22,722 bases of DNA. It comes from Puniceicoccales bacterium. Its GTDB lineage: Bacteria > Verrucomicrobiota > Verrucomicrobiia > Opitutales > UBA953. The stretch lies in assembly GCA_031279675.1 (NCBI GenBank), contig JAITIB010000064.1, forward strand, positions 1 to 22,722, given 5' to 3'. Each line of letters starts with the position of its first letter. Position 1 is the stretch's first letter. Positions 1-7,763 of this stretch are shown here, piece after piece. Position numbers and translations under genes: made by a program. The notes below the pieces were generated by a model, which was not told the DNA's origin, did not search any database, and worked only from the letters and a program-made list of their open reading frames with translations.

Positions 1-2
1 CC

Positions 3-80
3 CTGTTTAACGGGACACATTTCGCCCTCGTTGGCGGGTTCATCGCCATGGGCAAACGCGCCGCTTTCGTGCGGGCATGA
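3..80 (+). CDS. C-terminal end of an unidentified protein (partial)
   Basis: The frame that enters the window at base 3 stays open and ends at a TGA at 78-80. It encodes about 25 residues with a hydrophobic, glycine-containing stretch (LVGGFIAMGKRAAF) and a short basic tail. This would suit the end of a membrane or cell-envelope protein, but no family can be named. It precedes the PEP-CTERM gene by 45 bases on the same strand. A second frame (base 1 to 128) is also open, with a less protein-like composition, so the call is tentative. Confidence 0.35.
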   Translation: MFNGTHFALVGGFIAMGKRAAFVRA

Positions 81-125
81 AACTCTTTTTTCTCACAACC
101 AAGCAATAACCAAGCAGACAAAAAA

Positions 126-1190
126 ATGAAAACAACAACCATAACCCTCAAAACCCTCACCCTTGCCACCGCGTCGGCAACTTTCACCCTTGCGAGCCCG
201 CCCTCTGCCATTGCCCTCGATTGGCATGCGAACCCTGGCCAGACGCAAATTGATGCTCCTCTTCTTGATCCCCAGGGCGACGTGTATGACAATATTTTTA
301 TCGGGGCGGCATGGGTTGGGGGATCGGCTGTCGATATTGTAAGTGGCGGTGTGATCGAGTTCACCAACTCAGTCTCGATTGGCACTGACGGGTACGGCGA
401 TGTCGCTGTTTACGATGGCGGGATATTGTTTTCAAATAATCAGAGCGGTCTGAATACCCAGAACATTCAGGTCGGGAGCGGTTACGGTGGGCAGTTGCGC
501 GTTTTTGAAGGAGGATATATCGAAAGCGCGGGTCTTACAGTTGGCACTTCCAGGGCGGGGGGCGAGGTGACGGTGGAGGGGTTTAATGCCCGTTTATCTG
601 CTGCTACGGTGCGCGTCGATTATGGCCGGTTGTCTGTATCCGACCAAGGCGCGGTGAGTGTGGACACTGAGATGGCTATTGCGGATTTCTCGGAGGTTGA
701 GGTGTTCAACCAAGGGCTTATACAGGTCACGAGACTGATGATGAACATCGATTCCTCTCTTTCTGTTGGTATTGGTGGGCTCATGGTGGTCAATGGATAT
801 TTTGAAGTGACGGAGGGTGCGAAATTCACAATTGGGTTGAGCACGAATGTTTCCGATTCCGGGAGGATTCAGCTTAACCAAGCCGGTAGTGTTCAGATCT
901 TTGGGCCTGCTTCGCTGGCGGTTCATGCCGACGGCGAATTTGCGGCGGGAGAGCATATCTTGATTCTTGAAGGACTTCAAGTTCGCGGACTGTGGGGGTA
1001 TGATCCTATAGTGGCGGATACCGGGCAGGTGTTTGACATCGCCTACGACAAGGTCGGCATCGGTCCTCTTGCCACTTATGAAACCTACCTCGTGGCGCGG
1101 GCGATTCCGGAGCCCTCGACCTATGCCCTGATCGGCGGCCTCGGCGCGGTGGCGTTGGCGATGGGGGCGCGGTGGCGTCGGAGGCGGTGA
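126..1190 (+). CDS. PEP-CTERM sorted, beta-helix-like surface protein
   Basis: This 354-residue protein is probably exported and processed by an exosortase. It begins with a signal peptide: a basic and polar start, a Thr/Ala/Leu-rich core, and a likely cut after AIA near residue 30. The body, about residues 45-260, is built of short repeating strands with many Gly-Gly, Val and Ile positions (for example VSGGVIEF, VYDGGILF, VFEGGYIE). This pattern is typical of the autotransporter-like or pectin-lyase-like right-handed beta-helices common in Verrucomicrobiota. The C-terminus is a classic PEP-CTERM signal: IPEPSTYALIGG from about residue 327, a hydrophobic helix, then a cluster of arginines at the very end. 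No catalytic residues are recognisable. Base composition is visibly less GC-rich than in the minus-strand genes that follow. The start follows an A-rich stretch without a clear ribosome binding site. The sorting-signal call is firm; the role is unknown. Confidence 0.85.
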   Translation: MKTTTITLKTLTLATASATFTLASPPSAIALDWHANPGQTQIDAPLLDPQGDVYDNIFIGAAWVGGSAVDIVSGGVIEFTNSVSIGTDGYGDVAVYDGGILFSNNQSGLNTQNIQVGSGYGGQLRVFEGGYIESAGLTVGTSRAGGEVTVEGFNARLSAATVRVDYGRLSVSDQGAVSVDTEMAIADFSEVEVFNQGLIQVTRLMMNIDSSLSVGIGGLMVVNGYFEVTEGAKFTIGLSTNVSDSGRIQLNQAGSVQIFGPASLAVHADGEFAAGEHILILEGLQVRGLWGYDPIVADTGQVFDIAYDKVGIGPLATYETYLVARAIPEPSTYALIGGLGAVALAMGARWRRRR

Positions 1191-1234
1191 GGATTGGGGT
1201 TCTGCTTGGCGGACGGGCAGGCGCAGGGTGCGCT

Positions 1235-1261
1235 CCCGCGTTTGTTCCGGGCGGGCTTTTT
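1235..1261 (+). terminator. possible rho-independent terminator of the PEP-CTERM gene
   Basis: A CCCGC at 1235-1239 can pair with GCGGG at 1251-1255, followed by C and five T residues at 1257-1261. A small perfect hairpin (GCGCA-GGG-TGCGC) lies just upstream. The position, between the convergent PEP-CTERM and prohibitin-family genes, is right for a terminator, but the loop is long (11 nt) and the stem short. Confidence 0.35.
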
Positions 1262-1281
1262 ACATTTCCTTCGGCTGTGGT

Positions 1282-2106
1282 TTAATGTTTCCCCTTGTTG
1301 TCGGGGCTGCCGGTTGCGGTCACGGTGAGCGGGAGGAGGATGTTGGCGCCGCCGTTCCCGTTGCCGCCGACGACGAGCGGGCTTCGCCCATCCCATTTTT
1401 CGACAATTTGAAGATCGATCAGGGTGGGGTTGTTGCGAAGCGCTTCGCCGCGGATGCGGATGGCCTCGGCCTCGCCTTTGGCTCGGATGATGGCTGTGGA
1501 GGCCTCGATTTCAGCTTTTTGCTGGGTGAAGCGCGCTTTCGCGGCTTCTTGTTCCTGGACCATTTTGGATTCGATGGCCGCCTCCAGTTGCTGCGAGAGG
1601 GAGATGTCCTCTATGACGAGGTCAACGACATCGAGGAGTGCGCCGATTTTTTTGCGCGCGCCTTCGAGCGCCTGGTTCTTGATGTTTTCGCGCTGCCGGA
1701 CGATTTGCTCGGCGCTTTGGAGCGCGGTGGCTTCCTTGAGTGACTCTTGCACGCGTGGTGCGATGAGGCTTGTGAAGGGCTCGCCGGCGTAGTCTTGGTA
1801 AATTTTCACGACTGACTGCTCGGGTATTTTGTAGAGGATGCGCAGGTTGACTTTTACTTGCTGGAGGTCCGAGGAGTAACACTCGGAGGGAAGTTCTCGC
1901 GCTTGCTGGCGTACGAGCACGGGGACGATTCTGGAAATGAAGGGGGTTTTTATGCCGAAGCCTTCAGGCTCGAACTTTGGATTGACGGTTCCGAGTGTCA
2001 CGAGGACGCCGCGGTCGCCGGGGTCAACGACGAAGGTTGCCTCGAAGACGGCGGCAATGAGTGCGAGAATGACGGCGATGGCAGCGGAGATTTTTGTGAT
2101 TTTCAT
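1282..2106 (-). CDS. prohibitin/SPFH (band 7) family membrane protein
   Basis: This 274-residue protein is probably an inner-membrane scaffold of the prohibitin/HflC type. Such proteins form large ring assemblies and often modulate FtsH-type proteases. From the chosen start it has a single N-terminal membrane segment (about residues 5-22), then the SPFH domain with the characteristic early motif VDPGDRGVLVTLGTV. A long Ala/Glu-rich coiled-coil helix follows (QEQEAAKARFTQQKAEIEAS, then RAKGEAEAIRIRGEAL). The tail QIVEKWDGRSPLVVGG matches bacterial prohibitins better than HflC. The ATG at 2106 is preceded by GGGAG at suitable spacing. An in-frame ATG at 2184, directly after the holB stop, would add 26 polar residues before the membrane segment and is less likely. 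It is the last gene of the minus-strand run. No hflK partner is visible in the window. Confidence 0.85.
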   Translation of the reverse strand: MKITKISAAIAVILALIAAVFEATFVVDPGDRGVLVTLGTVNPKFEPEGFGIKTPFISRIVPVLVRQQARELPSECYSSDLQQVKVNLRILYKIPEQSVVKIYQDYAGEPFTSLIAPRVQESLKEATALQSAEQIVRQRENIKNQALEGARKKIGALLDVVDLVIEDISLSQQLEAAIESKMVQEQEAAKARFTQQKAEIEASTAIIRAKGEAEAIRIRGEALRNNPTLIDLQIVEKWDGRSPLVVGGNGNGGANILLPLTVTATGSPDNKGKH

Positions 2107-2184
2107 GAGGCTCCCGACTAAGTGTCGGTGGAGATCCGGGCTCAAGTTTGTTTTGAGTGTGCGGCGGTTTTGTTTTTTGGGCAT

Positions 2185-3117
2185 TTACTTGGTGGCGCTC
2201 CATGCGCGCAGGAGGCGGAGGAGGATGTGTTCGATGGCGGCGGTGTCGTTGAGGTTGGTTTCGAGGAGCGATGCCGTGCGTTCGATGTGGGCGATGGATT
2301 GGTGGAGGGCGCGGGCGCGGGTGTCATCAAGAGGGGTGCGGGTGGCGTGGTGGAGGAGGTGGGTGGCGAGGCTGGCGAGGAGCTTGGTGCGGTGGTTTTT
2401 GAGGGCGGCGGTGTCGCGGGCGGTTTTTTCCTCGTCGGAGAGGGTCGAGGTGGCGTCGTCGTCCGGTTCGGACGGGGGGGAGTGGAGGTGTGCGGTGTAG
2501 CGGGAGGCGAGGCCATAGAGTGTGAAAACAAGGGTGCTGGCGGTGGCATTGGGTGTGACGATGTGGTCGAGCCAGGCGTCGAGGGCTTGCAGCCATGCAG
2601 TCCATTCGGGGTTGGGTGGGGCCGGGGGGCCGGGAGGGATGTGGAAGTGGTGGCAGCGGCTGCGGATGGTGTCGAGAAGATGCGTGGGTTTGGTGGTGAG
2701 GAGGAGGATGGTGGTGCCGGGCGGGGGTTCTTCGAGGGTTTTGAGGAAGGTGTTCGCGGATTCGGGGGCCATGCGGTCCGCGTCGTAAATGACTGCGATT
2801 TTGCGGGGGCCGGAAAGGGCTGTTTGTTGGATCTGGCGGATGATGGCCCGGGTGTCGTCAATGCCGATGCGGCGCATTTTGTTGGTCGGGCGCAAGGAAT
2901 GGAAGTCGGGGTGTGAGGGGATGTTCGCGGGGTCGTTGTTCGGGGGGGGGAGGATATGGCTGGCGAGGGTGGCTGCGGTGGCGTCAAGGGTGATGGGGTC
3001 GGCGCCGTGGAGCAGGATGGCGTGCGGGAGCCGGTTGTTGGCGTGGGCACGCAGGAGAATGTCGAGGGTGCCGGGTGGCGCGGGGGGATTAGAGGAGGTG
3101 GCGGTGGTGGAGCTCAT
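2185..3117 (-). CDS. holB: DNA polymerase III delta-prime subunit (clamp loader)
   Basis: This 310-residue protein is a clamp-loader AAA+ subunit that helps load the sliding clamp onto DNA during replication. Recognisable features are a start matching the family (residues 17-40, ILLRAHANNRLPHAILLHG), a sensor and switch region (KIAVIYDADRMAPESANTFL, about 106-125), LKTLEEPPPGTTILLLTT and the SRC signature (TIRSRCHHF, about 150-158), which carries the arginine finger of delta-prime. The P-loop is degenerate: HGADPITLDATAA replaces the usual GxxGxGK(S/T). The four-cysteine zinc module of many homologues is also absent. Delta-prime is known to be a poor or non-functional ATPase in several bacteria, so this fits. 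The start overlaps the end of tmk by 29 bases, a pairing (tmk-holB) seen widely in bacteria. The codons are extremely proline and threonine rich. Confidence 0.88.
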   Translation of the reverse strand: MSSTTATSSNPPAPPGTLDILLRAHANNRLPHAILLHGADPITLDATAATLASHILPPPNNDPANIPSHPDFHSLRPTNKMRRIGIDDTRAIIRQIQQTALSGPRKIAVIYDADRMAPESANTFLKTLEEPPPGTTILLLTTKPTHLLDTIRSRCHHFHIPPGPPAPPNPEWTAWLQALDAWLDHIVTPNATASTLVFTLYGLASRYTAHLHSPPSEPDDDATSTLSDEEKTARDTAALKNHRTKLLASLATHLLHHATRTPLDDTRARALHQSIAHIERTASLLETNLNDTAAIEHILLRLLRAWSATK

Positions 3118-3730
3118 TCCAAATGTGCTGGGCGAGGATTTCGGGGGGCTGGGTGGCGTCGGCGATGTGGATGCGCCGGGGGTTGTCTTGGGCAAGGGCA
3201 TGGTATCCGGCGCGGACGCGTTCGTAGAAGGCGGGGTCGTGTTGTTCGAGGCGGTCGGGGGGGATGCCGGGGCGGTGGTGGGCACGGTGGAGGGCGGTGG
3301 GGGTGGGGAGGTCGAGGAGGAGGGTGAGGGTGGGGTGGAGTCCGCCGGTGGCGAGGTCGTTGAGGGTGTTGATGGCGGCGGGGGGGAGTCCGTGCCCGTG
3401 TCCTTGATAGACGAGGGTGGAGTCGGTGAAGCGGTCGCAGAGGACGATTTCGCCGGCGGCGAGGGCGGGGCGGATGATTTGTGTGACAAGCTGGGCGCGG
3501 CTGGCGGCGAAGAGGAGGAGCTCGGTGGCGGGGGTGAGGGGCGGGGCGTTGCGGGGGTTGGTGAGGAGGTGGCGGATGTGTTCGCCGAGGGGAGTTCCGC
3601 CGGGTTCGTGCACGAGGCGGACGGTGTGCCCGTGGTCGCGCAGGCGTTGGGCGAGCTTGGCGGCCTGGGTGGATTTGCCCGCGCCATCAACGCCTTCAAA
3701 GGTGATGAATTTTCCTCTGTTTTCTTGCAT
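3089..3730 (-). CDS. tmk: thymidylate kinase
   Basis: This 213-residue enzyme converts dTMP to dTDP with ATP, for dTTP synthesis. The P-loop FEGVDGAGKST lies at residues 11-21, the EPGGT loop that contacts substrate at 42-46, and the DRF motif at 99-101 followed by TDSTLVYQG. The LID-region arginines appear in HHRPGIPPDRLEQ. The length is typical of the family (about 205-215). The ATG at 3730 was chosen because the conserved FITFEG strand begins seven residues later. The open frame continues upstream to 3937, but that part is low-complexity shadow of cobO. It overlaps holB downstream and lies 64 bases after cobO, in one transcription direction. Confidence 0.95.
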   Translation of the reverse strand: MQENRGKFITFEGVDGAGKSTQAAKLAQRLRDHGHTVRLVHEPGGTPLGEHIRHLLTNPRNAPPLTPATELLLFAASRAQLVTQIIRPALAAGEIVLCDRFTDSTLVYQGHGHGLPPAAINTLNDLATGGLHPTLTLLLDLPTPTALHRAHHRPGIPPDRLEQHDPAFYERVRAGYHALAQDNPRRIHIADATQPPEILAQHIWNELHHRHLL

Positions 3731-3794
3731 GTTCCGGGGGGAGGGTGCGGGGTTTTGCTGCCGGGGCAAGGAGAAGTGCGGCGGAGGGGTGATA

Positions 3795-4415
3795 TTAGAA
3801 CTCGACGCCGGATTGGGCTTGGACGCCTTGGGTGAAGGGGTGCTTGATTTCGCGCATTTCGGTGACGAGGTCGGCGCAGGCGATGAGTTTGGGCGGGGCG
3901 CCGCGTCCTGTGATGACGACGTGCTTGCCGGGGGCACGGGTCCGCAGTCCGGCGATGACTTCGTCCTCCGGGAGGTAGCCGCATTGGAGCACGATGTTGA
4001 GTTCGTCGAGCAGTAGAAACTGGACGCTTGGGTCGCTCAGGGCGTCGAGGGCAAGGGCCCAGCCGGCGCGTGCGCTGGCGGTGTCCTTGGCCCGATCCTG
4101 GGTGTCCCAGGTGAAGCCTTCGCCGACGCAGTGCCAGTCGAGCCATTGCCCGCTCAGGGCACGGCGGATGGCGGTGTCGCCTGCCTTGACGAATTGGATG
4201 ACGACGCATTTGCGCGCATGCCCGATGTTGCGCGCGAGCATTCCGAACGCGGCGGTGCTTTTGCCTTTGCCGTCACCGGTGTGGACGATGATGAGGTCGC
4301 GTTTTGTGGTGGCGGCGGCAATGCGGGCGCGCATTCCGGTTTGCAGGCTTTGCATTTTGCCGCGGTGTTCGGTGTCGGCGCCCGGTTCGGAGGGAGGGTT
4401 TTGGGTTGGTTTCAT
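3795..4415 (-). CDS. cobO: corrinoid adenosyltransferase (CobO/BtuR/CobA type)
   Basis: This 206-residue enzyme transfers the 5'-deoxyadenosyl group of ATP to cobalt in cob(I)alamin or cob(I)yrinic acid a,c-diamide, making adenosyl-corrinoids for synthesis or salvage. It has the P-loop TGDGKGKSTAAFG (residues 46-58), the strand CVVIQFVKAG, the Walker-B-like LLLDELNIVL (about 134-143) and the family's closing motif EIKHPFTQGVQAQSGVEF at the C-terminus. Length and motif order match the family. It sits between tsaE and tmk, which are unrelated functions. The only other gene here with a possible corrinoid role is the BtuF-like gene at the head of the same run. A promoter-like element lies just upstream, so it may be transcribed partly on its own. 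Confidence 0.93.
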   Translation of the reverse strand: MKPTQNPPSEPGADTEHRGKMQSLQTGMRARIAAATTKRDLIIVHTGDGKGKSTAAFGMLARNIGHARKCVVIQFVKAGDTAIRRALSGQWLDWHCVGEGFTWDTQDRAKDTASARAGWALALDALSDPSVQFLLLDELNIVLQCGYLPEDEVIAGLRTRAPGKHVVITGRGAPPKLIACADLVTEMREIKHPFTQGVQAQSGVEF

Positions 4416-4433
4416 GTTTTTGGTGAAAAGGGG

Positions 4434-4461
4434 AGTCTAAGCGGATTGTTCGTGGCGTCAA
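4434..4461 (-). promoter_or_regulatory. possible sigma-70-type promoter for cobO-tmk-holB
   Basis: On the minus strand, TTGACG (4461-4456, five of six matches to the -35 consensus) is followed after 16 bases by TAGACT (4439-4434, four of six matches to the -10). The predicted start would be about 12 bases before the cobO ATG. It lies in the 67-base gap between tsaE and cobO. The call rests on sequence match only. Confidence 0.35.
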
Positions 4462-4482
4462 ATCCTTGGGGGAAAAGGTTTT

Positions 4483-4917
4483 TTAGGGGAGGATGAGGCG
4501 TAGTGTGTGTTTTTCAAACACGAGATGCCAGGCGTCCCGGGGAAGACGGTCGCCGAGATTTTCCGGCCATTCGATGGCAAGGGTCCAGGGTTCACGCAGG
4601 ATGTCCCAGAGCATGAGCGCGTCGGCTTCGGCGGGTGTGTTGAGGCGGTAGGCGTCCATGTGGACGAGCTGGCGCGCGGGGGTTTCGTAAAGGGCGAAGA
4701 GGGCGTGGGTGGGGCTGGGGATGGGGCGGGTGATGCCGTAGGCGCGGGCGAGTCCGCGGACGAAGGTTGTTTTGCCCGCGCCGATGGGGCCATGCAGGGC
4801 GAGGGTGGTGTTTTCGGGGAGGTGGGGCGCGAGGGTTTTTGCGAGTTGCGCGGTGGTTTCGGGCGTTGGGCTGGGGATGCCTTGGAGCCATCGGGCAAGT
4901 TGGGCTGGAGGGGTCAT
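4483..4917 (-). CDS. tsaE: tRNA threonylcarbamoyladenosine synthesis ATPase TsaE
   Basis: This 144-residue protein is the ATPase of the TsaBDE complex, which makes the t6A modification at position 37 of ANN-decoding tRNAs. Visible motifs are the P-loop HGPIGAGKTTFVRGLA (42-57), the SPTHALFALYE segment (68-78), HMDAYRL (86-92) and the Walker-B-like AIEWPENLGDRLP. All are in the family order, and the length is typical. The start codon overlaps the ribF stop in an ATGA arrangement (4914-4917), which suggests translational coupling. The open frame extends far upstream, but only as a shadow of ribF. Confidence 0.94.
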   Translation of the reverse strand: MTPPAQLARWLQGIPSPTPETTAQLAKTLAPHLPENTTLALHGPIGAGKTTFVRGLARAYGITRPIPSPTHALFALYETPARQLVHMDAYRLNTPAEADALMLWDILREPWTLAIEWPENLGDRLPRDAWHLVFEKHTLRLILP

Positions 4918-5891
4918 GGGATGGGTGTGCTTTTGAAAAAGTTTTGCGCGGCGGCGACGTCGTCGGTGATTTGGGCTCGGAGGGCGTCGAGGGTGGGGAA
5001 TTTTTTTTCCGGACGGATGAAATGCAGCCATTCGGCATGGAGAGCGGCACCGGGCTTGAGTCCGGTGTTCGCGAGGACGGTGGCGGTGGTGAAGAGGTGG
5101 ACTTCGAGCAGGGGGTGGGCGGGGGTTTCGGCGGTTACTGTGGGGCGGAGTCCATAGTTGGCGAGGCCGCAAAGGGGGTGTGGCGTGTCCGGGGTGCGGA
5201 CCTTGATGGCGTAAACGCCGTGGCGGGGCTGCAGTTCGGGCGTCCAGGGTGTGTTGAATGTCGGGAACCCGAGGGTGCGCGCGAGGGCGCGCCCGGGGAT
5301 GATTGTTCCGTGGCTGGCGTACGGGCGCCCGAGGAGCGTGTTGGCGTCGGTGACGCGCCCGGTGGCAATGAGTTCGCGGATGCGCGTGCTGCTGATGCGC
5401 GCGCCGTTGATCTCGACGCTGGCGATGCTGTGAATGCGCAGGTGGCGGGAGGTGGCGTGGGTTTGGAGCAAGCGAACGTCCCCGGTGCGTGCGTGCCCGA
5501 AGCGAAAGTCTTCTCCGACGTGGATGGTGGCGAGGGCGGGCAGCGCGTGCAGGAGGGTGTCGAGGAATGTGCCGACGCTGTGCGCGGCGAACTGGCGTGT
5601 GAAGGGTTCGTGGATGATGCAGCCGGCGCCGAGGGCGCGGAGGAGTTCGTCTTTGTCCGCGGAATTGAGGATCTGGGGAACGGGGGCGTGGGGGTGGAGG
5701 AGGTGGCTGGGGTGTGGGGTGAAGGTGAGCACCGCGACGGTGCCGGAGGTGGCGCGGGCGGTCTCGGTGGCATGGCGGATGATTTTCTGGTGCCCGAGGT
5801 GGATCCCGTCGAACATCCCAATGGCGAGGTGCACGGGGGGCGGGAGTGGCGGGAGGTGCGCGAGAGTGAAGGGGGGCGTGTTTTCCATCAT
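4914..5891 (-). CDS. ribF: bifunctional riboflavin kinase / FAD synthetase
   Basis: This protein of about 325 residues phosphorylates riboflavin to FMN and adenylates FMN to FAD. The N-terminal nucleotidyltransferase half has the HIGH-like motif GMFDGIHLGHQ (residues 25-35), FTPHPSHLL and the ISSTRIRELI signature before the linker. The C-terminal kinase half has GRPYASHGTIIPGRALARTLGFPTFNT, GVYAIKV, LCGLANYG and LEVHLF. Both halves are complete. Two adjacent ATG codons (5891 and 5888) are the likely start. A GTG at 5951 would extend the protein into the end of truB with a low-complexity stretch and is less likely. It sits 29 bases after truB, a conserved neighbour in many bacteria, and overlaps tsaE. 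Confidence 0.94.
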   Translation of the reverse strand: MMENTPPFTLAHLPPLPPPVHLAIGMFDGIHLGHQKIIRHATETARATSGTVAVLTFTPHPSHLLHPHAPVPQILNSADKDELLRALGAGCIIHEPFTRQFAAHSVGTFLDTLLHALPALATIHVGEDFRFGHARTGDVRLLQTHATSRHLRIHSIASVEINGARISSTRIRELIATGRVTDANTLLGRPYASHGTIIPGRALARTLGFPTFNTPWTPELQPRHGVYAIKVRTPDTPHPLCGLANYGLRPTVTAETPAHPLLEVHLFTTATVLANTGLKPGAALHAEWLHFIRPEKKFPTLDALRAQITDDVAAAQNFFKSTPIP

Positions 5892-5920
5892 GGCGGCAGC
5901 GGAGGGCTCGGGGCGGGGGC

Positions 5921-6649
5921 TCAAACGGCGTGGCTGGGCGCGGCTTTCCACATTGGGACAAGGCGGGCACGGATTTCAGGGAGGGCCATTTTTTCCAGTT
6001 CGGGCAGGGTGGTGGCTTGTCCGATGCGTATTTCACCGGAGGCGGTGCGGCGCAGTGCGGTGAGGTGCGCTCCGGGGCCGAGGGTGTGTCCGAGGTCGTG
6101 CGCGAGGGTTCGCACGTAAGTGCCTTTGCTGCACTTGACGCGGAAGGTGGCGTCGGGCGGGGTGTAGCCCAGAAGGGTGAATTGCCCGATGTGGATGAAC
6201 CTGGGCTCGCGCTCGACAGTCTCGCCTTTGCGGGCGAGTTTGTAGAGGGGGACTCCCTGGATTTTTTTTGCGCTGAACATGGGGGGCGTTTGATATTGGT
6301 CGCCTTGCATTTTGTCCATGGCCGCGGTGAGTGCGTCCGCAGTGAGCGTGGCGGGGACGGGGATTGTGACGAGGATCTCGCCGTCGGCGTCCTGCGTGTC
6401 GGTTGTTTGCCCGAGGCGCAGTGTGCCTTCGTATTCTTTGTCGTGGCTCATGAGGTATTGCGAAAGCTTGGTGGCCTTGCCGAGCAGGATGACGAGGACG
6501 CCCGTGGCCATGGGGTCGAGGGTGCCGGCGTGCCCGATCCGTTTCATGCGCAGGAGCCGCCGCAGCTGGTTGACGACGTCGTGCGAGGTGATTCCAGAGG
6601 GCTTGTCCACGACGAGTATGCCGTCGAGTTCGGGCGGGTTGGGAGTCAT
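5921..6649 (-). CDS. truB: tRNA pseudouridine(55) synthase
   Basis: This 242-residue enzyme converts U55 to pseudouridine in the T-loop of tRNAs. It opens with the family motif DGILVVDKPSGITSHDVV (9-26). The catalytic aspartate is D45 in GHAGTLDPMATGVL. YEGTLRLG, the QTPPMFSAKK loop and CSKGTYVRTLAHDLG follow in the usual order. The C-terminal region is short, as in many bacterial forms without a full PUA domain. No strong ribosome binding site precedes the ATG, but the start matches the family. It is followed directly by ribF. Confidence 0.95.
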   Translation of the reverse strand: MTPNPPELDGILVVDKPSGITSHDVVNQLRRLLRMKRIGHAGTLDPMATGVLVILLGKATKLSQYLMSHDKEYEGTLRLGQTTDTQDADGEILVTIPVPATLTADALTAAMDKMQGDQYQTPPMFSAKKIQGVPLYKLARKGETVEREPRFIHIGQFTLLGYTPPDATFRVKCSKGTYVRTLAHDLGHTLGPGAHLTALRRTASGEIRIGQATTLPELEKMALPEIRARLVPMWKAAPSHAV

Positions 6650-6715
6650 GCGCCAACTGAAAACGGGGAAGACTTTTGTGGGAAGGAAAAACGTCCCGCC
6701 CCATCCCCGCGCCGC

Positions 6716-7699
6716 TCAGGGAGGCGTTTTTTCACCGGGTTCCCGGAGAAAGCGTTCGGGGTGAAGCTGGCGCGCGAGGTATTCATAGCAGGCGATGCGG
6801 TGGTGAGTGACGCAGCTGCCCTGCCATGCGGGCAGGAGGACTGCCCGTGTTTCGCGCACCGCCGGCATGAAACGGTAGGGGTTGATTTTGCGAAAGACAT
6901 CCAGCGCCTGCTCAATCTCGCCGGCAGTGGGCGGGGTGTCGGGATGCGGGGTTGAGGAGTCCGCGACCAGGACGAGTTTTTCCACCGGCCAGCCCAGCAG
7001 GCGTTCGGCGTTTGGAGGGGCGTGCCCGGTGATCTTGCCGAGTGTCTTGGCCAGGTTTTCGGCGCCCGCATGGTCGCAGAAATCCTGGAAATTCGTCCGG
7101 TCGCCGGGGATCAGCCCATAAATGGATATTGATACGACACGGACGGGTTTGACGCCTTGGAGCTTTTCCCGGAGCGCGTTGACGCGCCGCTGGCTCTCGC
7201 TGATAATTTGCCCGGCGCGCCGCGTCGCATCGGCACCGAGCAGGGATGCGAGCCGTTGCAGATTCGCATAGGTGTCCTCGAGCGTGTTGTAACGATCGAA
7301 CACAAGGACGGCGACGCCACTCCGGCGAACCTGCGCGACAAGGTCGGGACGGCTGAAATCGGCAAAGAGCACGTGGGTGGGGCGGTGCCTCAGAATGGTC
7401 TCCGCGTCGGCATTGTCGGGGAGCCGCGGGTATGCGCGCGCCTGCTCCGCGGTGGCACTGTAGCGCGGGTCGTGGGCGAGCTGGCTGAGCGCGGCGATTT
7501 GCGCCGGATCGGCAAGTGCGAGGAGAAATTCGTCGGTGCCCGCGGTTTGCGAAACAATGCGCACGCTGCCGCCGGAAGGGGGCGCGGTGGCGTCGGCGGG
7601 TTTGCGAAGGACGACAACTGCGAGCGCCGGAAGAATGAGGGTGAGGGCGAGGCCAATGACGACGCACAGGCGGCGGTTGGCGGGGGATGGCGTTTTCAT
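6716..7699 (-). CDS. periplasmic binding protein-like (BtuF/FepB superfamily)
   Basis: This 327-residue protein resembles the substrate-binding proteins of iron-siderophore and vitamin B12 importers. After a basic start there is one hydrophobic segment (about 11-31), which could be an uncleaved anchor or a signal peptide; no lipobox cysteine is seen. The body has the family's two-lobe pattern: VRIVSQTAGTDEFLLALADPAQIAALS, then PTHVLFADFSRPDLVAQVRRSGVAVLVFD, a long linking helix, then VVSISIYGLIPGDRTNFQDFCDHAGAENLAK and VEKLVLVADSS. The fold-level call is good; the ligand cannot be read from the sequence. Corrinoid or iron chelate are the usual choices. No permease or ATPase gene is adjacent, so it would have to work with a transporter encoded elsewhere. 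A GGAGG site precedes the ATG at good spacing. It is the first gene of the minus-strand run, divergent from mraZ. Confidence 0.75.
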   Translation of the reverse strand: MKTPSPANRRLCVVIGLALTLILPALAVVVLRKPADATAPPSGGSVRIVSQTAGTDEFLLALADPAQIAALSQLAHDPRYSATAEQARAYPRLPDNADAETILRHRPTHVLFADFSRPDLVAQVRRSGVAVLVFDRYNTLEDTYANLQRLASLLGADATRRAGQIISESQRRVNALREKLQGVKPVRVVSISIYGLIPGDRTNFQDFCDHAGAENLAKTLGKITGHAPPNAERLLGWPVEKLVLVADSSTPHPDTPPTAGEIEQALDVFRKINPYRFMPAVRETRAVLLPAWQGSCVTHHRIACYEYLARQLHPERFLREPGEKTPP

Positions 7700-7763
7700 G
7701 AACGCCCTCCAAATGGATTTTGCCGGGGGTCTTCAAAGCGAATTGCGAGCGGAAAAAGATTTT

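Noticed and set aside
2942..2950. Run of nine Gs (Cs in the coding strand) inside holB, a possible slippage tract
   Set aside because: It encodes consecutive prolines in frame in a very proline-rich protein. The frame is intact on both sides and phase variation of an essential clamp-loader gene is unlikely.
2122..3835. Long plus-strand open frames across the holB-tmk region rich in Gly, Val and Glu
   Set aside because: These are antisense shadows caused by high GC and proline codons on the minus strand. They lack family motifs, whereas the minus strand encodes clear HolB and Tmk.
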